Below are positions 7,722 to 16,523 of a DNA stretch of 41,030 nt, in pieces. Position numbers and translations under genes: made by a program. Within the stretch, counting starts at the first letter, position 1. Every line of letters begins with the position of its first letter. The notes beneath the pieces are model-generated. The model searched no databases. It worked only from the letters and a program-made list of their open reading frames with translations, and was not told the origin of the DNA. Source of the DNA: Phycisphaerales bacterium (lineage in GTDB: Bacteria; Planctomycetota; Phycisphaerae; Phycisphaerales; SM1A02); contig SIAA01000015.1 of the NCBI GenBank assembly GCA_009692045.1, positions 1-41,030 of the forward strand, in the 5' to 3' direction.

Positions 7722-10381
7722 CTCCAAGACGCTAACAGAAGTGGGAGATCACCTCCGCCCACCGTGCCGTCGCCATTGAGATCGGCGTTGGGATTGCCGG
7801 GGAGTTGTCCCCAGAGCAAGAGCATTATGGCAAGGTCGGCCCCATCTACGATGCCATCACCATTCAGATCTGCCGGAACAGGCGGAGTCGGGTCACATTC
7901 ATCGAGCAGGAAATCCATGTCGATGTCGAGTAAAGAAGCGCCCACCACTGCCATGGAGGTTGGTTGCGGCGCGTCCACCGAGTAGACGCGATAGGTGCGC
8001 AGGTAGTAACCATCGCTGAGCCGGAATCCGTGCACCGACGCGCTGGCGCCGGTGGCGCATACCAGCAGAACATCACCGCGCGGGCCCAGCTTCATCGCCG
8101 TCGGATCGCGCAGCGCCACGCTGCTGCTTGGATTGGGGCCGACATCGAAGCGGCCGCCGTAGGCACCTGTCATCAGGTCGAGCAACAGAATCGCATCGAG
8201 CGCCACACTGCTTACAAACACCCGACCATCAGGATGGGTCTCTATGTCCGTCACCACACCCACATCAAGAGGGAGTGAAGCGCCGATGCTTCCCAAGTCT
8301 GCACCGGTCGTGGCATCGAAGCGGCGAATGAGTGAGTTGCCGTCAAGAACGAGGAGTTCGCCGCTTTCGGTAGCACGACACCTGCGTGGATCGATGAGCC
8401 CCGCGCTGGGCGGGACGAGGTCCGAAGGTGGCGCACCCGTGGCACTGAATTCCACCACCGCTTTGCGGCTGCGCGACACCACAAGCATGGCACCATCGGC
8501 TCGCCAACATAGGGCGGAGATGTCGGTACCAAGGAGCGCGTTAGGACTGACAAAGAACTCCAGATTTCCCGTACTTCTATCTAGGCGCGTGATCGCCCCC
8601 AGACGTGCACCAGTCACACTGATGGTTCCTGCGGCGTAGAGAGCACCGTCTGGACCGATGGTGATGTCGGTGGTGGAGATGAGACTCGTCGGTGTGCTGC
8701 GCACGCGAACTCCGCTACGCCCGTGCAACTCATAAACCAGATCGCCCCCCGCTTGAACGCACCAGATGCCTAGGGCGCCATTCAACTCCTCCGCATCTGT
8801 CACGCCATCGGCGTCGCAATCCTCACAGGAGTCGAGGCGCCCGTCACGGCTGCGATCATTGATCATCCAGCCGACGGTGTTGATCTGGGTGTAGTCGCTG
8901 GTGCCGCTGGAATCGCAGTCCACCTCGCACTCATCGGGAACGCCGTTCAGGTAGGTGTCGGTGACAAGCGCCGCGGCAATCTCCATGGCATCAGGAATCG
9001 AGTTGGAGTTGCAGTCGGGATCGCAGTGATCAGGGCGCGAGTTGCCATCAACATCCGGTTCGCCCTGAAGGATCTCCTGGGGATCAAGTACACCATCACC
9101 ATCGCAGTCCTGACAGGAGTCGGGGATGCCATCGAGATTGTTGTCAAACACTGCACCCGAGGAGATAGCGGTGGAATCGTCGATGCCATCCTCATCGCAG
9201 TCGGTATCGATGCACGCGACGCCCGAAACATAGGCCTGAATCTGCTGCGCTAACAGAGTCTCGAAGCGCAGGTCGACATTGGCGCTCGCTCCGCTGACGG
9301 TGTGACAGTAACTCATCAATCCCGCGCGGCGCACCTCGCCGGTGTTACAGGCGTCGAGGCCGTAGCTATGGGTGTGCAGCGTTCCAATGTTGTGACCTAT
9401 CTCATGTGTCGAAACATTGATGTCCCAGTTGCCCGGATTGTCGGCCGTGCCATCGGCGAACGAGCCGTTCATGTACCCAGATACGGAGTAGCCGCTACCG
9501 GTGCACACAGCATTGAGCCAGGCAACTCCGCCATAGGGAAGATTGCGGCGACCAGTGAGCAACTGCGCCAAGTCTCGGGGTACGTTCCCCTGCTGATCGT
9601 TCCAATGACTGCGAAAGGGGTCGAGCGGATCAGGTTCGTTGAAGAGGTCGGCGGCGGTATCCCAGAGTCTGAGATAGGTGAGCGAGAGGCGGACACCTGT
9701 GTCCCTAGTGAGTATCAAACTGTTGATGCCGTAGAGCGCAACGATGTAGTCCTCCGCGGCTTGCGGGGACGCAAAGATCGAACAGAACTCGAAGTCGGTG
9801 TCCACTGCCAGTTCGATCATCTTGGGCCACACTGCGCCGACCCCCGCGAGGCTTCCGGAGGCTCCGCCACTGCCGCCACTGCCGCCACTGCCGCTGCCGG
9901 AAGCAAGGTCCCCATCCAACCCGCAGGGAACGGGGGAATCCACCCCCGAGAACCCAATTTCTCGCTCGAATCTCCACGGCCCAGGCCGCATTCCCCGCGT
10001 GCACAACTGGGGAGCGGCGTTGGACGCAAGGGTGGTCAGCGTGTAGCAATTTCCACCGCCTCTGGGCATAAGCAATCCGAGCGCGCCCTCGGGACTCTGG
10101 GCAATGAAGGCATCGAGCGAGCCATCTTGGCTCGTGCCGCGAAACAGTTGTACGCGGTCGCGACTCAGGGTGTGCTGCTCGGTCAGGCCCTGGTCACCCA
10201 CAGTCGTCACAATCGCGCCGGGCGCGACTACATGAAAGCGTTCCAGAGAAAGCTGGATCGGGCCATCGCAGGTGTCGAACACTTGCAGGAGTGACTCACT
10301 GTCGACACCCCCTGCTGTCGCAGCGATCAGAGTCATCACGATCGCCGCCGGAATTGCTGCGAAGGGTACGGTGGGCTGCAT
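7718..10381 (-). CDS. Secreted metzincin metalloprotease with TSP3-like repeats and C-terminal dockerin
   Basis: 887 aa. A signal peptide (about 1-25) and a propeptide-like region precede a Gly/Ser linker (161-177, encoded by 9-bp tandem repeats). A reprolysin-like catalytic domain follows (about 185-390). Its zinc site HEIGHNIGTLH has ligands H326, H330 and H336, with catalytic Glu327 and a Met-turn LMSY around Met356. Residues 392-535 hold Asp-rich calcium repeats of thrombospondin type 3 kind (DCDGDGVLDPQE, DCDADGVTDAEE). About 540-830 look like a beta-propeller of NHL/YVTN type. The last 50 residues have two dockerin/EF-hand loops (ADLNGDGIVDGAD, ADLNGDGTVGGGD), which in this group may serve surface sorting or calcium binding. 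A site reading AAGGA precedes the ATG by 5 bases. The stop overlaps the HEPN gene. Confidence 0.85.
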   Translation of the reverse strand: MQPTVPFAAIPAAIVMTLIAATAGGVDSESLLQVFDTCDGPIQLSLERFHVVAPGAIVTTVGDQGLTEQHTLSRDRVQLFRGTSQDGSLDAFIAQSPEGALGLLMPRGGGNCYTLTTLASNAAPQLCTRGMRPGPWRFEREIGFSGVDSPVPCGLDGDLASGSGSGGSGGSGGASGSLAGVGAVWPKMIELAVDTDFEFCSIFASPQAAEDYIVALYGINSLILTRDTGVRLSLTYLRLWDTAADLFNEPDPLDPFRSHWNDQQGNVPRDLAQLLTGRRNLPYGGVAWLNAVCTGSGYSVSGYMNGSFADGTADNPGNWDINVSTHEIGHNIGTLHTHSYGLDACNTGEVRRAGLMSYCHTVSGASANVDLRFETLLAQQIQAYVSGVACIDTDCDEDGIDDSTAISSGAVFDNNLDGIPDSCQDCDGDGVLDPQEILQGEPDVDGNSRPDHCDPDCNSNSIPDAMEIAAALVTDTYLNGVPDECEVDCDSSGTSDYTQINTVGWMINDRSRDGRLDSCEDCDADGVTDAEELNGALGIWCVQAGGDLVYELHGRSGVRVRSTPTSLISTTDITIGPDGALYAAGTISVTGARLGAITRLDRSTGNLEFFVSPNALLGTDISALCWRADGAMLVVSRSRKAVVEFSATGAPPSDLVPPSAGLIDPRRCRATESGELLVLDGNSLIRRFDATTGADLGSIGASLPLDVGVVTDIETHPDGRVFVSSVALDAILLLDLMTGAYGGRFDVGPNPSSSVALRDPTAMKLGPRGDVLLVCATGASASVHGFRLSDGYYLRTYRVYSVDAPQPTSMAVVGASLLDIDMDFLLDECDPTPPVPADLNGDGIVDGADLAIMLLLWGQLPGNPNADLNGDGTVGGGDLPLLLASWR

Positions 10382-10469
10382 ACTGTTCCTTGGAAGTAAG
10401 CCTACCTCCTAGTATGCGGGTATCGACCCGAATAGTTCAGATCAACGACATTGGCCCAGCCTTCTCGCA

Positions 10470-11090
10470 GTGGCCTGGATCTTTGGCATCGGGTTCGTCG
10501 GACTGTGGCTAGTGGGCTGCGCCGTTTCCGGCATGGCCAGCACAAGAATCGATGCCTCACTGCCGGGCGAGCGCGACATTCCTTTTATCGCCGCCGCCAT
10601 ACCTATATATGTGTCAATGGATCTGGCGATGGTGCTTCTTCCTCTGGCGTTTCGGTCAGGTCGAGACCTGTTGCCGCTAGCTCTAACCATGCTGGCGCAG
10701 GCCATCGTTGCCGCGATTTGCTTTGTTCTCTTTCCGCTTCAGGCCGGATTCGCTCAGAGGCCCGATGGCATATGGGGAGAGGTGTTCGGTGAGGTCGGCC
10801 TACCCAACCTCGCTCAGTTCGGTTACGCACCGAGTCTGCATGTGACATTCGCCATCATCATGGCGGCCTGTGTTTCCCAGAGGTGGCGCGGCCACTGGCC
10901 GCTAGTGCTGTGGACCTGGGCCGCGGGGGTGTCCATCTCGACGGTACTCGTGCACGAGCACCTGATAGTGGATGTGATCAGCGGAGTCATTCTGGGGGCG
11001 GCGGGAATTCCCCTGCTGCGCCGACTGGAGCGGTGGTCTGCCCAGGGCAGCGTGAGGTCTCACACCGCGAAGTACTTCGCCTCGGGATGA
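10470..11090 (+). CDS. PAP2-superfamily membrane phosphatase
   Basis: 206 aa with about five membrane segments. Two of the three PAP2 motifs are clear: APSLHVTF (P-S-x-H type, around residues 127-134) and STVLVHEHLIVDVISG (S-x5-H-x4-D type, around 157-172). The first motif, K-x6-RP, is reduced to an RPDG stretch and may be degenerate. The PSLHV form and the spacing resemble the inositol-phosphorylceramide-synthase-like branch (PAP2_3) more than classic PAP2 lipid phosphatases. It probably removes or transfers a phosphate or phospho-headgroup on a lipid. The start is an uncertain GTG; the frame is open back to 10413 without a better start. The 3' end overlaps metH by 31 bases on the opposite strand. 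Confidence 0.72.
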   Translation: MAWIFGIGFVGLWLVGCAVSGMASTRIDASLPGERDIPFIAAAIPIYVSMDLAMVLLPLAFRSGRDLLPLALTMLAQAIVAAICFVLFPLQAGFAQRPDGIWGEVFGEVGLPNLAQFGYAPSLHVTFAIIMAACVSQRWRGHWPLVLWTWAAGVSISTVLVHEHLIVDVISGVILGAAGIPLLRRLERWSAQGSVRSHTAKYFASG

Positions 11091-14000
11091 TGGACGATGA
11101 GCGCGCTCGTTGATTGCTCGGGATCGATCTGAAAGTTCTCGGTGAGCGTGCATCCGATCCGCTGCGGCTGGAGAAGTCGAAACAGTTTCTCTTGATCCCC
11201 CATCTCGGGGCACGCCGGATATCCAAAGGAGAATCTGCTGCCCCGATACTGCTGTGTAAACAGTTTGCGCACGGAGGGATCGTCCTGCGCGCCAATGCCT
11301 AACTCAGCCCTGATGCGCTTGTGCCACAACTCAGCGAGCGCTTCCGCGCACTCCACCCCCATGCCGTGCAGGTAGAGATACTCGGTGTACTCGTTGCGCT
11401 CAAAGAGTTGGCGCGCCCTATGAGAGGCCTCCGTGCCCATGGTGACGCAGTGCAGCGCCAGCACATCACGTTTGCCGCTGCTCAGTGGCCAGAAGAAGTC
11501 GCTGATGCACCGCCGCGCCCGCGCCTTCTGTCTAGGGAAAGTGAAACGCTCAATCTCGCGGTCATGATCAACTGCATCGAACACGACAAGATCATTACCG
11601 TCGCTGTTGCAGGGGAAGTACCCCCACACCACGGCAGGCCGCAGGATCTTCTCGGATGCGCAAGTCAGCTTCAGTCTCGCCAGGGTTGGTTCCGCGGTTT
11701 CCTCGATGATCCGTTCATACTCCGCCGGGCTGAGCGAGCCCTTCTTGAGTCCCCACTGCCCGCGGAACAGCGCGACTAGATTCAGGTAGGGATAGATGGA
11801 ACCTAGATCGAGTCCTTCCGCCAGTCGTTCCCCCCAGAATGGTGGGGTGGGAATGGATGAGAGAGTCTCCACGCTCGTACCCTCTGTCGACACCTCGGAA
11901 TCACCGCCATCTCCGACTGCCACGCCTGCTCGCAGTTGTGCCGCGGCGATGCGACCCTCCACCGCCGCTCTCTTGGCGCTGCGTTCAGCGATCTGCGCGT
12001 CGAGCGCGGGCAGCGTTGCACTCGCGAGCGCCTCGCACACCGATAGACCTTCGAACGCATCGCGTCCGTAGTACAGCCGACCTTGGTAGATCCCGCGAAG
12101 ATGTCCCTCGGCATAGCCGCGGGTCAGGGCTGCGCCGCCGAGCAGGATGGGAATACTCACCCCCATCGTGTTCAGCTCGCGCAGGTTCTGCTCCATCACG
12201 CCCACGCTCTTGACGAGCAACCCGCTCATGCCGATGGCGTCTGCGCCCATCTCCCGTGCCGCCTGCAGCATCTGGGGCAGCGGCTGCTTGATGCCGATGT
12301 TGCGGACCTCGAAGCCATTGTTGGAGAGAATGATGTCCACAAGATTCTTGCCGATGTCATGCACATCGCCCGCGACAGTTGCCAGAACAATCTTGGCCTT
12401 GGGCTTGCCGCTGATGCCAGACTTGGCCATGAATGGCTGCAGAATCGCCACGGATTTCTTCATTACCGAGGCCGACTGCAACACAAATGGCAACTGCATC
12501 CGACCCGCACCAAAGAGCTCTCCCACTGTCTTCATTCCCGCGAGCAAGTGATCGTTGATGATCTCAAGCGGGCCGTAGATGGTCATGGCCTCCTCGAGGG
12601 TCTGCTCTAAATCCTTGTCATCTCCATCGACGATGTGCCGCTGCAAACGCTCGACAAGCGGCAGATCAGCGATGGAACCAGCTGCTTCGACCGACTCCGC
12701 TCCATCGGGAAAGAGGGAGATGAAACTGAGCAGCGGATCGAAGTCGGCGGGCTTGCTAGGGGGACGGCGTTCACCCCGTCGATCAAAGATCAACCACTGC
12801 GCCGCTTCCCAGTGCTCAGGGTCAATGCGATCTCGGGGCAGAATCTTGCTGGCGTGCACAATTGCGGCGGTCAAGCCGCGCTGCCGAGCCTCCTCGAGAA
12901 ACACCGAGTTGAGCACGGCTCGCGCCGCTGGCTTGAGTCCGAAGCTGATGTTGCTGAGGCCGAGAATGATGCCGCACTGGGGAAGGTGCTGGCGAAGCAG
13001 CCTGATGCCTTCCAGCGTCTCCAGTCCCAAGGCGCGATCATCCTCGTTGCCTGTAGCGATGGTGAATGTGAGTGGATCGATGAGCAGGCTGGCACTATCG
13101 AGCCCCCACTTCTTGGTGTACAGGTCGTGGATGCGCAGCGCGATTTCCAGTTTCCGCATGGCCGTCTTGGCCATTCCCGCCTGAGGATCCTCATCGATGG
13201 TGAGCGCAACGCAAGCCGCGCCGTAGCGCTGCAGCATGGGACAGATGCCATCCATCCTCGCCTCTCCATCCTCCAGGTTGATGGAGTTGACAATGCAGCG
13301 ACCGCCCGCTCGCTGCAACCCCGCCTCGATCGCGGCTGGATCGGTAGAGTCGAGCATGAGCGGCACATCCACTTGACGGACAACCCGCGAGACGAGTTGC
13401 GCCATGTCGCTAGCACCGTCACGACCAACGAAGTCGACGCAGAGATCGAGGACATGGCTGCCATCGCGCAGTTCTTCCCGTGCCATCGACACCAGGCCAT
13501 CCCAATCTTCTGCATCAAGAAGCCGCTTGAATTTGCGGCTGCCATTGGCGTTGGTCCGCTCCGCCACGATGAGGAAGGAGAGATCCTGATCGAAGGGAAC
13601 ATGACTGTAGAGGCTGCTGCAGCCAGCCCTCTGTGGCTCGTGGTTTCGCGCCTGCCCAACGCGGGCGCGGCACAACTCGCCGAGCTTCGCTATGTGCGCC
13701 GGTGTAGTTCCGCAGCAGCCACCAACAATGTCCACACCAGAAATTTCGACTAGCCCTCGCATCGCCTCGGCGAATCCGCTGGGACTGAGGGGATACTCGG
13801 TGCGCCCTTCGATCAGTACCGGAAGCCCCGCGTTGGGAATCACCGAAACACGACCGGGCCAATGCCTCGAGAGATACGCGATGTGGGGCGCCATCTCCAT
13901 CGGCCCAGTGGCGCAGTTGAGGCCGAGAGATGTAATAGGGAATGGAGCTAGTGCCGTGACAATCGCCTCGGTGTCTGTTCCCAGCAGCATCGTGCCCGAA

Positions 14001-14602
14001 GTTTCGATGGTGACCGAAACAAGAATGGGAATGTCTCTGGGAGTGCGGCCGGCATCAGCGATGGCATCAAGACAGGCATTGACCGCGCACTTCACCTGCA
14101 GCAGGTCTTGACAGGTCTCCACGATCAGACAGTCGACACCCCCCGCGATCAATCCCGCCGCCTGCTCGCGGTAACTCGTCAGCATCTGATCCCACGAGAC
14201 TTGCCCGAGGCTGATCAGCTTGGTGCCCGGACCCATTGAGCCCGCGGCAAATCTGGGTTTGTCGATAGTGGACCAGCGATCGCAAGCGGCTCGCGCAATC
14301 TGTGCCCCTCGCACATTGAGGTCCCGAACCCAGTTCACCATCTCGGCATCAAAGTCGGCTGCGACCAGTTGATTGGACCCGAAGGTGTCGGTCTCCACCA
14401 CATCGGCACCCACCGCTAGGAATGATTCATGAATGCGACCGATCAGATCGGGACGAGACTTCACCAGGATGTCGGTGCAGTTGTCGCGCCCTAGGTAGTC
14501 GGCCGCCGCGCAATCGGTACAGGAGTGAATCGAGGTACCCATGGCACCGTCGAATAGCAGGATGCCTTTGTCCAGAGCGCTGAGCAGGGTCGGTCGAGCC
14601 AT
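11060..14602 (-). CDS. metH: Cobalamin-dependent methionine synthase MetH
   Basis: 1180 aa (E. coli MetH has 1227), all four modules present. The homocysteine-binding barrel starts with LLFDGAMGTS and has zinc ligands C230, C296 and C297 (GGCCGTTP). The methyltetrahydrofolate-binding barrel spans about 340-620. The B12 cap and Rossmann domain contain MQLPFVLQSASVMK and GDVHDIGKN, with cobalt ligand His748. After an unusually Ser/Thr/Gly-rich linker (about 895-930) comes the AdoMet reactivation domain, with RGSRFSFGYPACP from residue 1120 and the usual ALIVHHPEAKYF end. It converts homocysteine to methionine. Transcribed alone; the start lies 59 bases from a divergent gene. I see no cobalamin or SAM riboswitch upstream. 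Confidence 0.97.
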   Translation of the reverse strand: MARPTLLSALDKGILLFDGAMGTSIHSCTDCAAADYLGRDNCTDILVKSRPDLIGRIHESFLAVGADVVETDTFGSNQLVAADFDAEMVNWVRDLNVRGAQIARAACDRWSTIDKPRFAAGSMGPGTKLISLGQVSWDQMLTSYREQAAGLIAGGVDCLIVETCQDLLQVKCAVNACLDAIADAGRTPRDIPILVSVTIETSGTMLLGTDTEAIVTALAPFPITSLGLNCATGPMEMAPHIAYLSRHWPGRVSVIPNAGLPVLIEGRTEYPLSPSGFAEAMRGLVEISGVDIVGGCCGTTPAHIAKLGELCRARVGQARNHEPQRAGCSSLYSHVPFDQDLSFLIVAERTNANGSRKFKRLLDAEDWDGLVSMAREELRDGSHVLDLCVDFVGRDGASDMAQLVSRVVRQVDVPLMLDSTDPAAIEAGLQRAGGRCIVNSINLEDGEARMDGICPMLQRYGAACVALTIDEDPQAGMAKTAMRKLEIALRIHDLYTKKWGLDSASLLIDPLTFTIATGNEDDRALGLETLEGIRLLRQHLPQCGIILGLSNISFGLKPAARAVLNSVFLEEARQRGLTAAIVHASKILPRDRIDPEHWEAAQWLIFDRRGERRPPSKPADFDPLLSFISLFPDGAESVEAAGSIADLPLVERLQRHIVDGDDKDLEQTLEEAMTIYGPLEIINDHLLAGMKTVGELFGAGRMQLPFVLQSASVMKKSVAILQPFMAKSGISGKPKAKIVLATVAGDVHDIGKNLVDIILSNNGFEVRNIGIKQPLPQMLQAAREMGADAIGMSGLLVKSVGVMEQNLRELNTMGVSIPILLGGAALTRGYAEGHLRGIYQGRLYYGRDAFEGLSVCEALASATLPALDAQIAERSAKRAAVEGRIAAAQLRAGVAVGDGGDSEVSTEGTSVETLSSIPTPPFWGERLAEGLDLGSIYPYLNLVALFRGQWGLKKGSLSPAEYERIIEETAEPTLARLKLTCASEKILRPAVVWGYFPCNSDGNDLVVFDAVDHDREIERFTFPRQKARARRCISDFFWPLSSGKRDVLALHCVTMGTEASHRARQLFERNEYTEYLYLHGMGVECAEALAELWHKRIRAELGIGAQDDPSVRKLFTQQYRGSRFSFGYPACPEMGDQEKLFRLLQPQRIGCTLTENFQIDPEQSTSALIVHHPEAKYFAV

Positions 14603-14637
14603 GAAGCGATGGTATTGCTGGGCGGATTACATTTCAA
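14603..14637 (-). promoter_or_regulatory. metH promoter, probable leaderless
   Basis: On the minus strand TTGAAA (14632-14637) and TACCAT (14609-14614) are separated by exactly 17 bp. They give five of six and four of six matches to the -35 and -10 consensus. The -10 lies only 6 nt before the metH ATG, so the transcript would be leaderless. This is the best -35/-10 pair among the ten leaderless-type starts of this window. Confidence 0.6.
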
Positions 14638-14638
14638 C

Positions 14639-14656
14639 CGTCTATCCGGATGGACG
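14639..14656. promoter_or_regulatory. 18-bp palindrome, candidate operator between metH and the divergent gene
   Basis: CGTCTATCCGGATGGACG is an uninterrupted inverted repeat of nine base pairs with a single G-T departure from symmetry. It sits directly upstream of the metH -35 hexamer and just before the divergent gene. The position and symmetry suit a dimeric transcription factor; which one is unknown. Confidence 0.4.
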
Positions 14657-14661
14657 GATGA

Positions 14662-15576
14662 ATGGGTGTGTTCGGGGCGGAGTCCCGACCCGTCGGGAAA
14701 CCGGCTACCTTCCTCCATTCTCCCGTGTCAGTCGCGACCCCATCCAAACTGCTTCTATTGGCTGGAACGCCCTGCAGTGCGCTGTTGATTCTGAGCTTGC
14801 ACCTTGGAGAGAGCAGCGGCTATGCCCAGACGGCACCTGTTGCAACAGGCGCTGCTGAAACCGCAGCCACTCCCCCGGCGACCATGCCCCCAGAGGTCGT
14901 GGCGATTCTGGATCGAGCCTATGAAGCCATGGGAGGCCGTGCAGCTTTCGAACAACTTACGTCAGTGAGCTTCAAGCTGCAGACTGTGACCGACGCCGGA
15001 TCGTTGATCCTGGAGATCGCCTCCAGCAATGACGGCGGCTTCATCGTGCGCAGACGGTCGCCGGAAGTCGGTCTGGCGGTGGAACTGGGAACTAATGGCG
15101 TCATTGCATGGAGATGGGCGCCGCGAGAGTTCGCCTTCACGCTTGTTCCTCAATCAATGGTCTCCCTGCCTCCGGAGATTGCCCGCTCATTCGATGTGCT
15201 CAATGGCATTCGAGCTGCGCCCTTCCAAAGTTACGATGTTCACCACAAGCACCCCTTCGAAGGCACCGAGTGCGATGCCATTACTTTTTTCAGCCGGGGC
15301 GAGGAGCATCTAGAGATGTTCTTTGATGTGGGAAACGGTCTCCCCCGCGGGATGCACCGCTACCTGCATCTCGCCAACGCGCCGGTCGAGTCCGTCACAT
15401 TTGCCGGCTGGCGCCAGGCTGGCCCGCTTCTGGTCTCGACTGAACGAGAGATCATGGCCCGAAAGACCATCACCCACATTTCCATTCCTGAGATCGAGAT
15501 AAATACTCTGACAGTCAAAGACTTCTCGCCACCTGCGGTTGCCGTCGCTGCCATCAATGCAGGACCAACGCCATGA
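14662..15576 (+). CDS. Exported protein, LolA/outer-membrane lipoprotein-sorting-like
   Basis: 304 aa from the ATG at 14662; a GTG at 14725 would give a more normal signal peptide (KLLLLAGTPCSALLILSLHL) and may be the real start. The mature part begins MPPEVVAILDRAYEAMGGRAAFEQLTSVSFK, a helix-then-strand opening common to LolA-like periplasmic proteins of the form 'ALxxMGGxxAxxxlxSv'. It continues as a beta-rich sheet protein, with YDVHHKHPFEGTECDAITFF and a late FAGWRQAGPLLVSTEREI. There is no lipobox. It is coupled by ATGA overlap to an ABC transporter ATPase, so it may bind a lipid or other hydrophobic substrate exported by that system. The family assignment is by overall pattern only. Confidence 0.55.
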   Translation: MGVFGAESRPVGKPATFLHSPVSVATPSKLLLLAGTPCSALLILSLHLGESSGYAQTAPVATGAAETAATPPATMPPEVVAILDRAYEAMGGRAAFEQLTSVSFKLQTVTDAGSLILEIASSNDGGFIVRRRSPEVGLAVELGTNGVIAWRWAPREFAFTLVPQSMVSLPPEIARSFDVLNGIRAAPFQSYDVHHKHPFEGTECDAITFFSRGEEHLEMFFDVGNGLPRGMHRYLHLANAPVESVTFAGWRQAGPLLVSTEREIMARKTITHISIPEIEINTLTVKDFSPPAVAVAAINAGPTP

Positions 15577-16523
15577 CACAGTCAGCAGAACTTGCCGTGG
15601 ATCTGCGCGGCATCGGCAAGCGGTTCGCCAATGTCGCTGCCGTCCAAGGGCTCGACTTGGCAATCGAGCGCGGCTGCCTGTGCGGCCTGCTGGGGCCCAA
15701 CGGCGCGGGCAAGAGCACCACCATCCGCATGATCATGTCCATCATCAAGCCGGATGTGGGAACCGTAAGCGTTCTGGGCGCTGATGCTCTGGCCATGAAG
15801 GACCGCATCGGTTACCTACCGGAAGAACGCGGGCTCTATCGCAAGATGCGCGTTCTTGAGTTCCTGGTGTTTCTCGGACGCCTCAAGGGCATGCCCTCCA
15901 AGGGGCTCTCGCACCGCATCCGCCGCTGGCTAGAGCGGCTGGAACTGCCGGGAGTCGAGCGCGCCCGCTGCAGCGAACTCAGCAAGGGAATGCAACAGAA
16001 GGTGCAGTTTCTGGCGGCGGTGGTGAACGATCCAGAACTCATCGTGCTAGATGAACCCTTCAGTGGACTCGATCCCGTCAATGCGCGGGTTGTCACCTCT
16101 GTGGTCTCTGAGTTGCATGAAGCGGGACGAACTATTGTGTTCTCCACCCATCAGATGCATCAGGCGGAAGAGCTTTGCGACCGAGTGATCCTCATCAACC
16201 GCGGCGAGAAGATTCTCGACGAAACAATGGCGGAGATTCAGGCTCAGTTCGACCCTCGCACCATCATCGCCGAGACCATGGACCCCAGCGTTGATCTGTC
16301 CACCCTCGCAGGATGCGACGGCATTGAGTCTGTCGAGCGAGAGGGCACCGCTGGCCACTGGCTGCTGCGCCTCGACTCCCAGTGCCATGCTCAGGCAGCG
16401 ATGCAGGCCGCACTCCGTACCACTTCGCTGCGCTTGGTCTCTCTGCGACGTACCTCTCTGGACGAGGTGTTCGTGACGCTGGTGACTCAGCACGGCGGCC
16501 ACGCCCGCACGGAGGTCCGATGA
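15573..16523 (+). CDS. ABC transporter ATP-binding protein (NatA-like)
   Basis: 316 aa. Walker A GPNGAGKST (41-49), the Q-loop region replaced by YLPEERGLYRKM (81-92), signature LSKGM (136-140) and Walker B LIVLDEPF (156-163) with D-loop SGLDP, then the switch His in STHQMHQAEELCD. The YLPEERGLY and LSKGM variants are typical of the NatA branch of ABC-2 exporters. The last 90 residues match the usual C-terminal dimer/regulatory extension (DUF4162 type). The start overlaps the upstream stop by ATGA and its stop overlaps the permease start in the same way. This makes a three-gene coupled set. It energises the adjacent permease; substrate unknown. Confidence 0.9.
   Translation: MTQSAELAVDLRGIGKRFANVAAVQGLDLAIERGCLCGLLGPNGAGKSTTIRMIMSIIKPDVGTVSVLGADALAMKDRIGYLPEERGLYRKMRVLEFLVFLGRLKGMPSKGLSHRIRRWLERLELPGVERARCSELSKGMQQKVQFLAAVVNDPELIVLDEPFSGLDPVNARVVTSVVSELHEAGRTIVFSTHQMHQAEELCDRVILINRGEKILDETMAEIQAQFDPRTIIAETMDPSVDLSTLAGCDGIESVEREGTAGHWLLRLDSQCHAQAAMQAALRTTSLRLVSLRRTSLDEVFVTLVTQHGGHARTEVR

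Noticed and set aside
9302-10294. 330-codon open frame on the plus strand
   Set aside because: It lies wholly antisense to the metzincin protease, which has clear catalytic and repeat motifs; the opposite frame has no family character and results from GC-rich codon bias.
12635-13753. 372-codon open frame on the plus strand
   Set aside because: Antisense to the folate-binding domain of metH, which is unambiguous.
14603-14760. Cobalamin, SAM or SAH riboswitch upstream of metH
   Set aside because: I searched by eye for the B12-box and SAM/SAH conserved cores on the minus strand and found none; the predicted transcript is leaderless.
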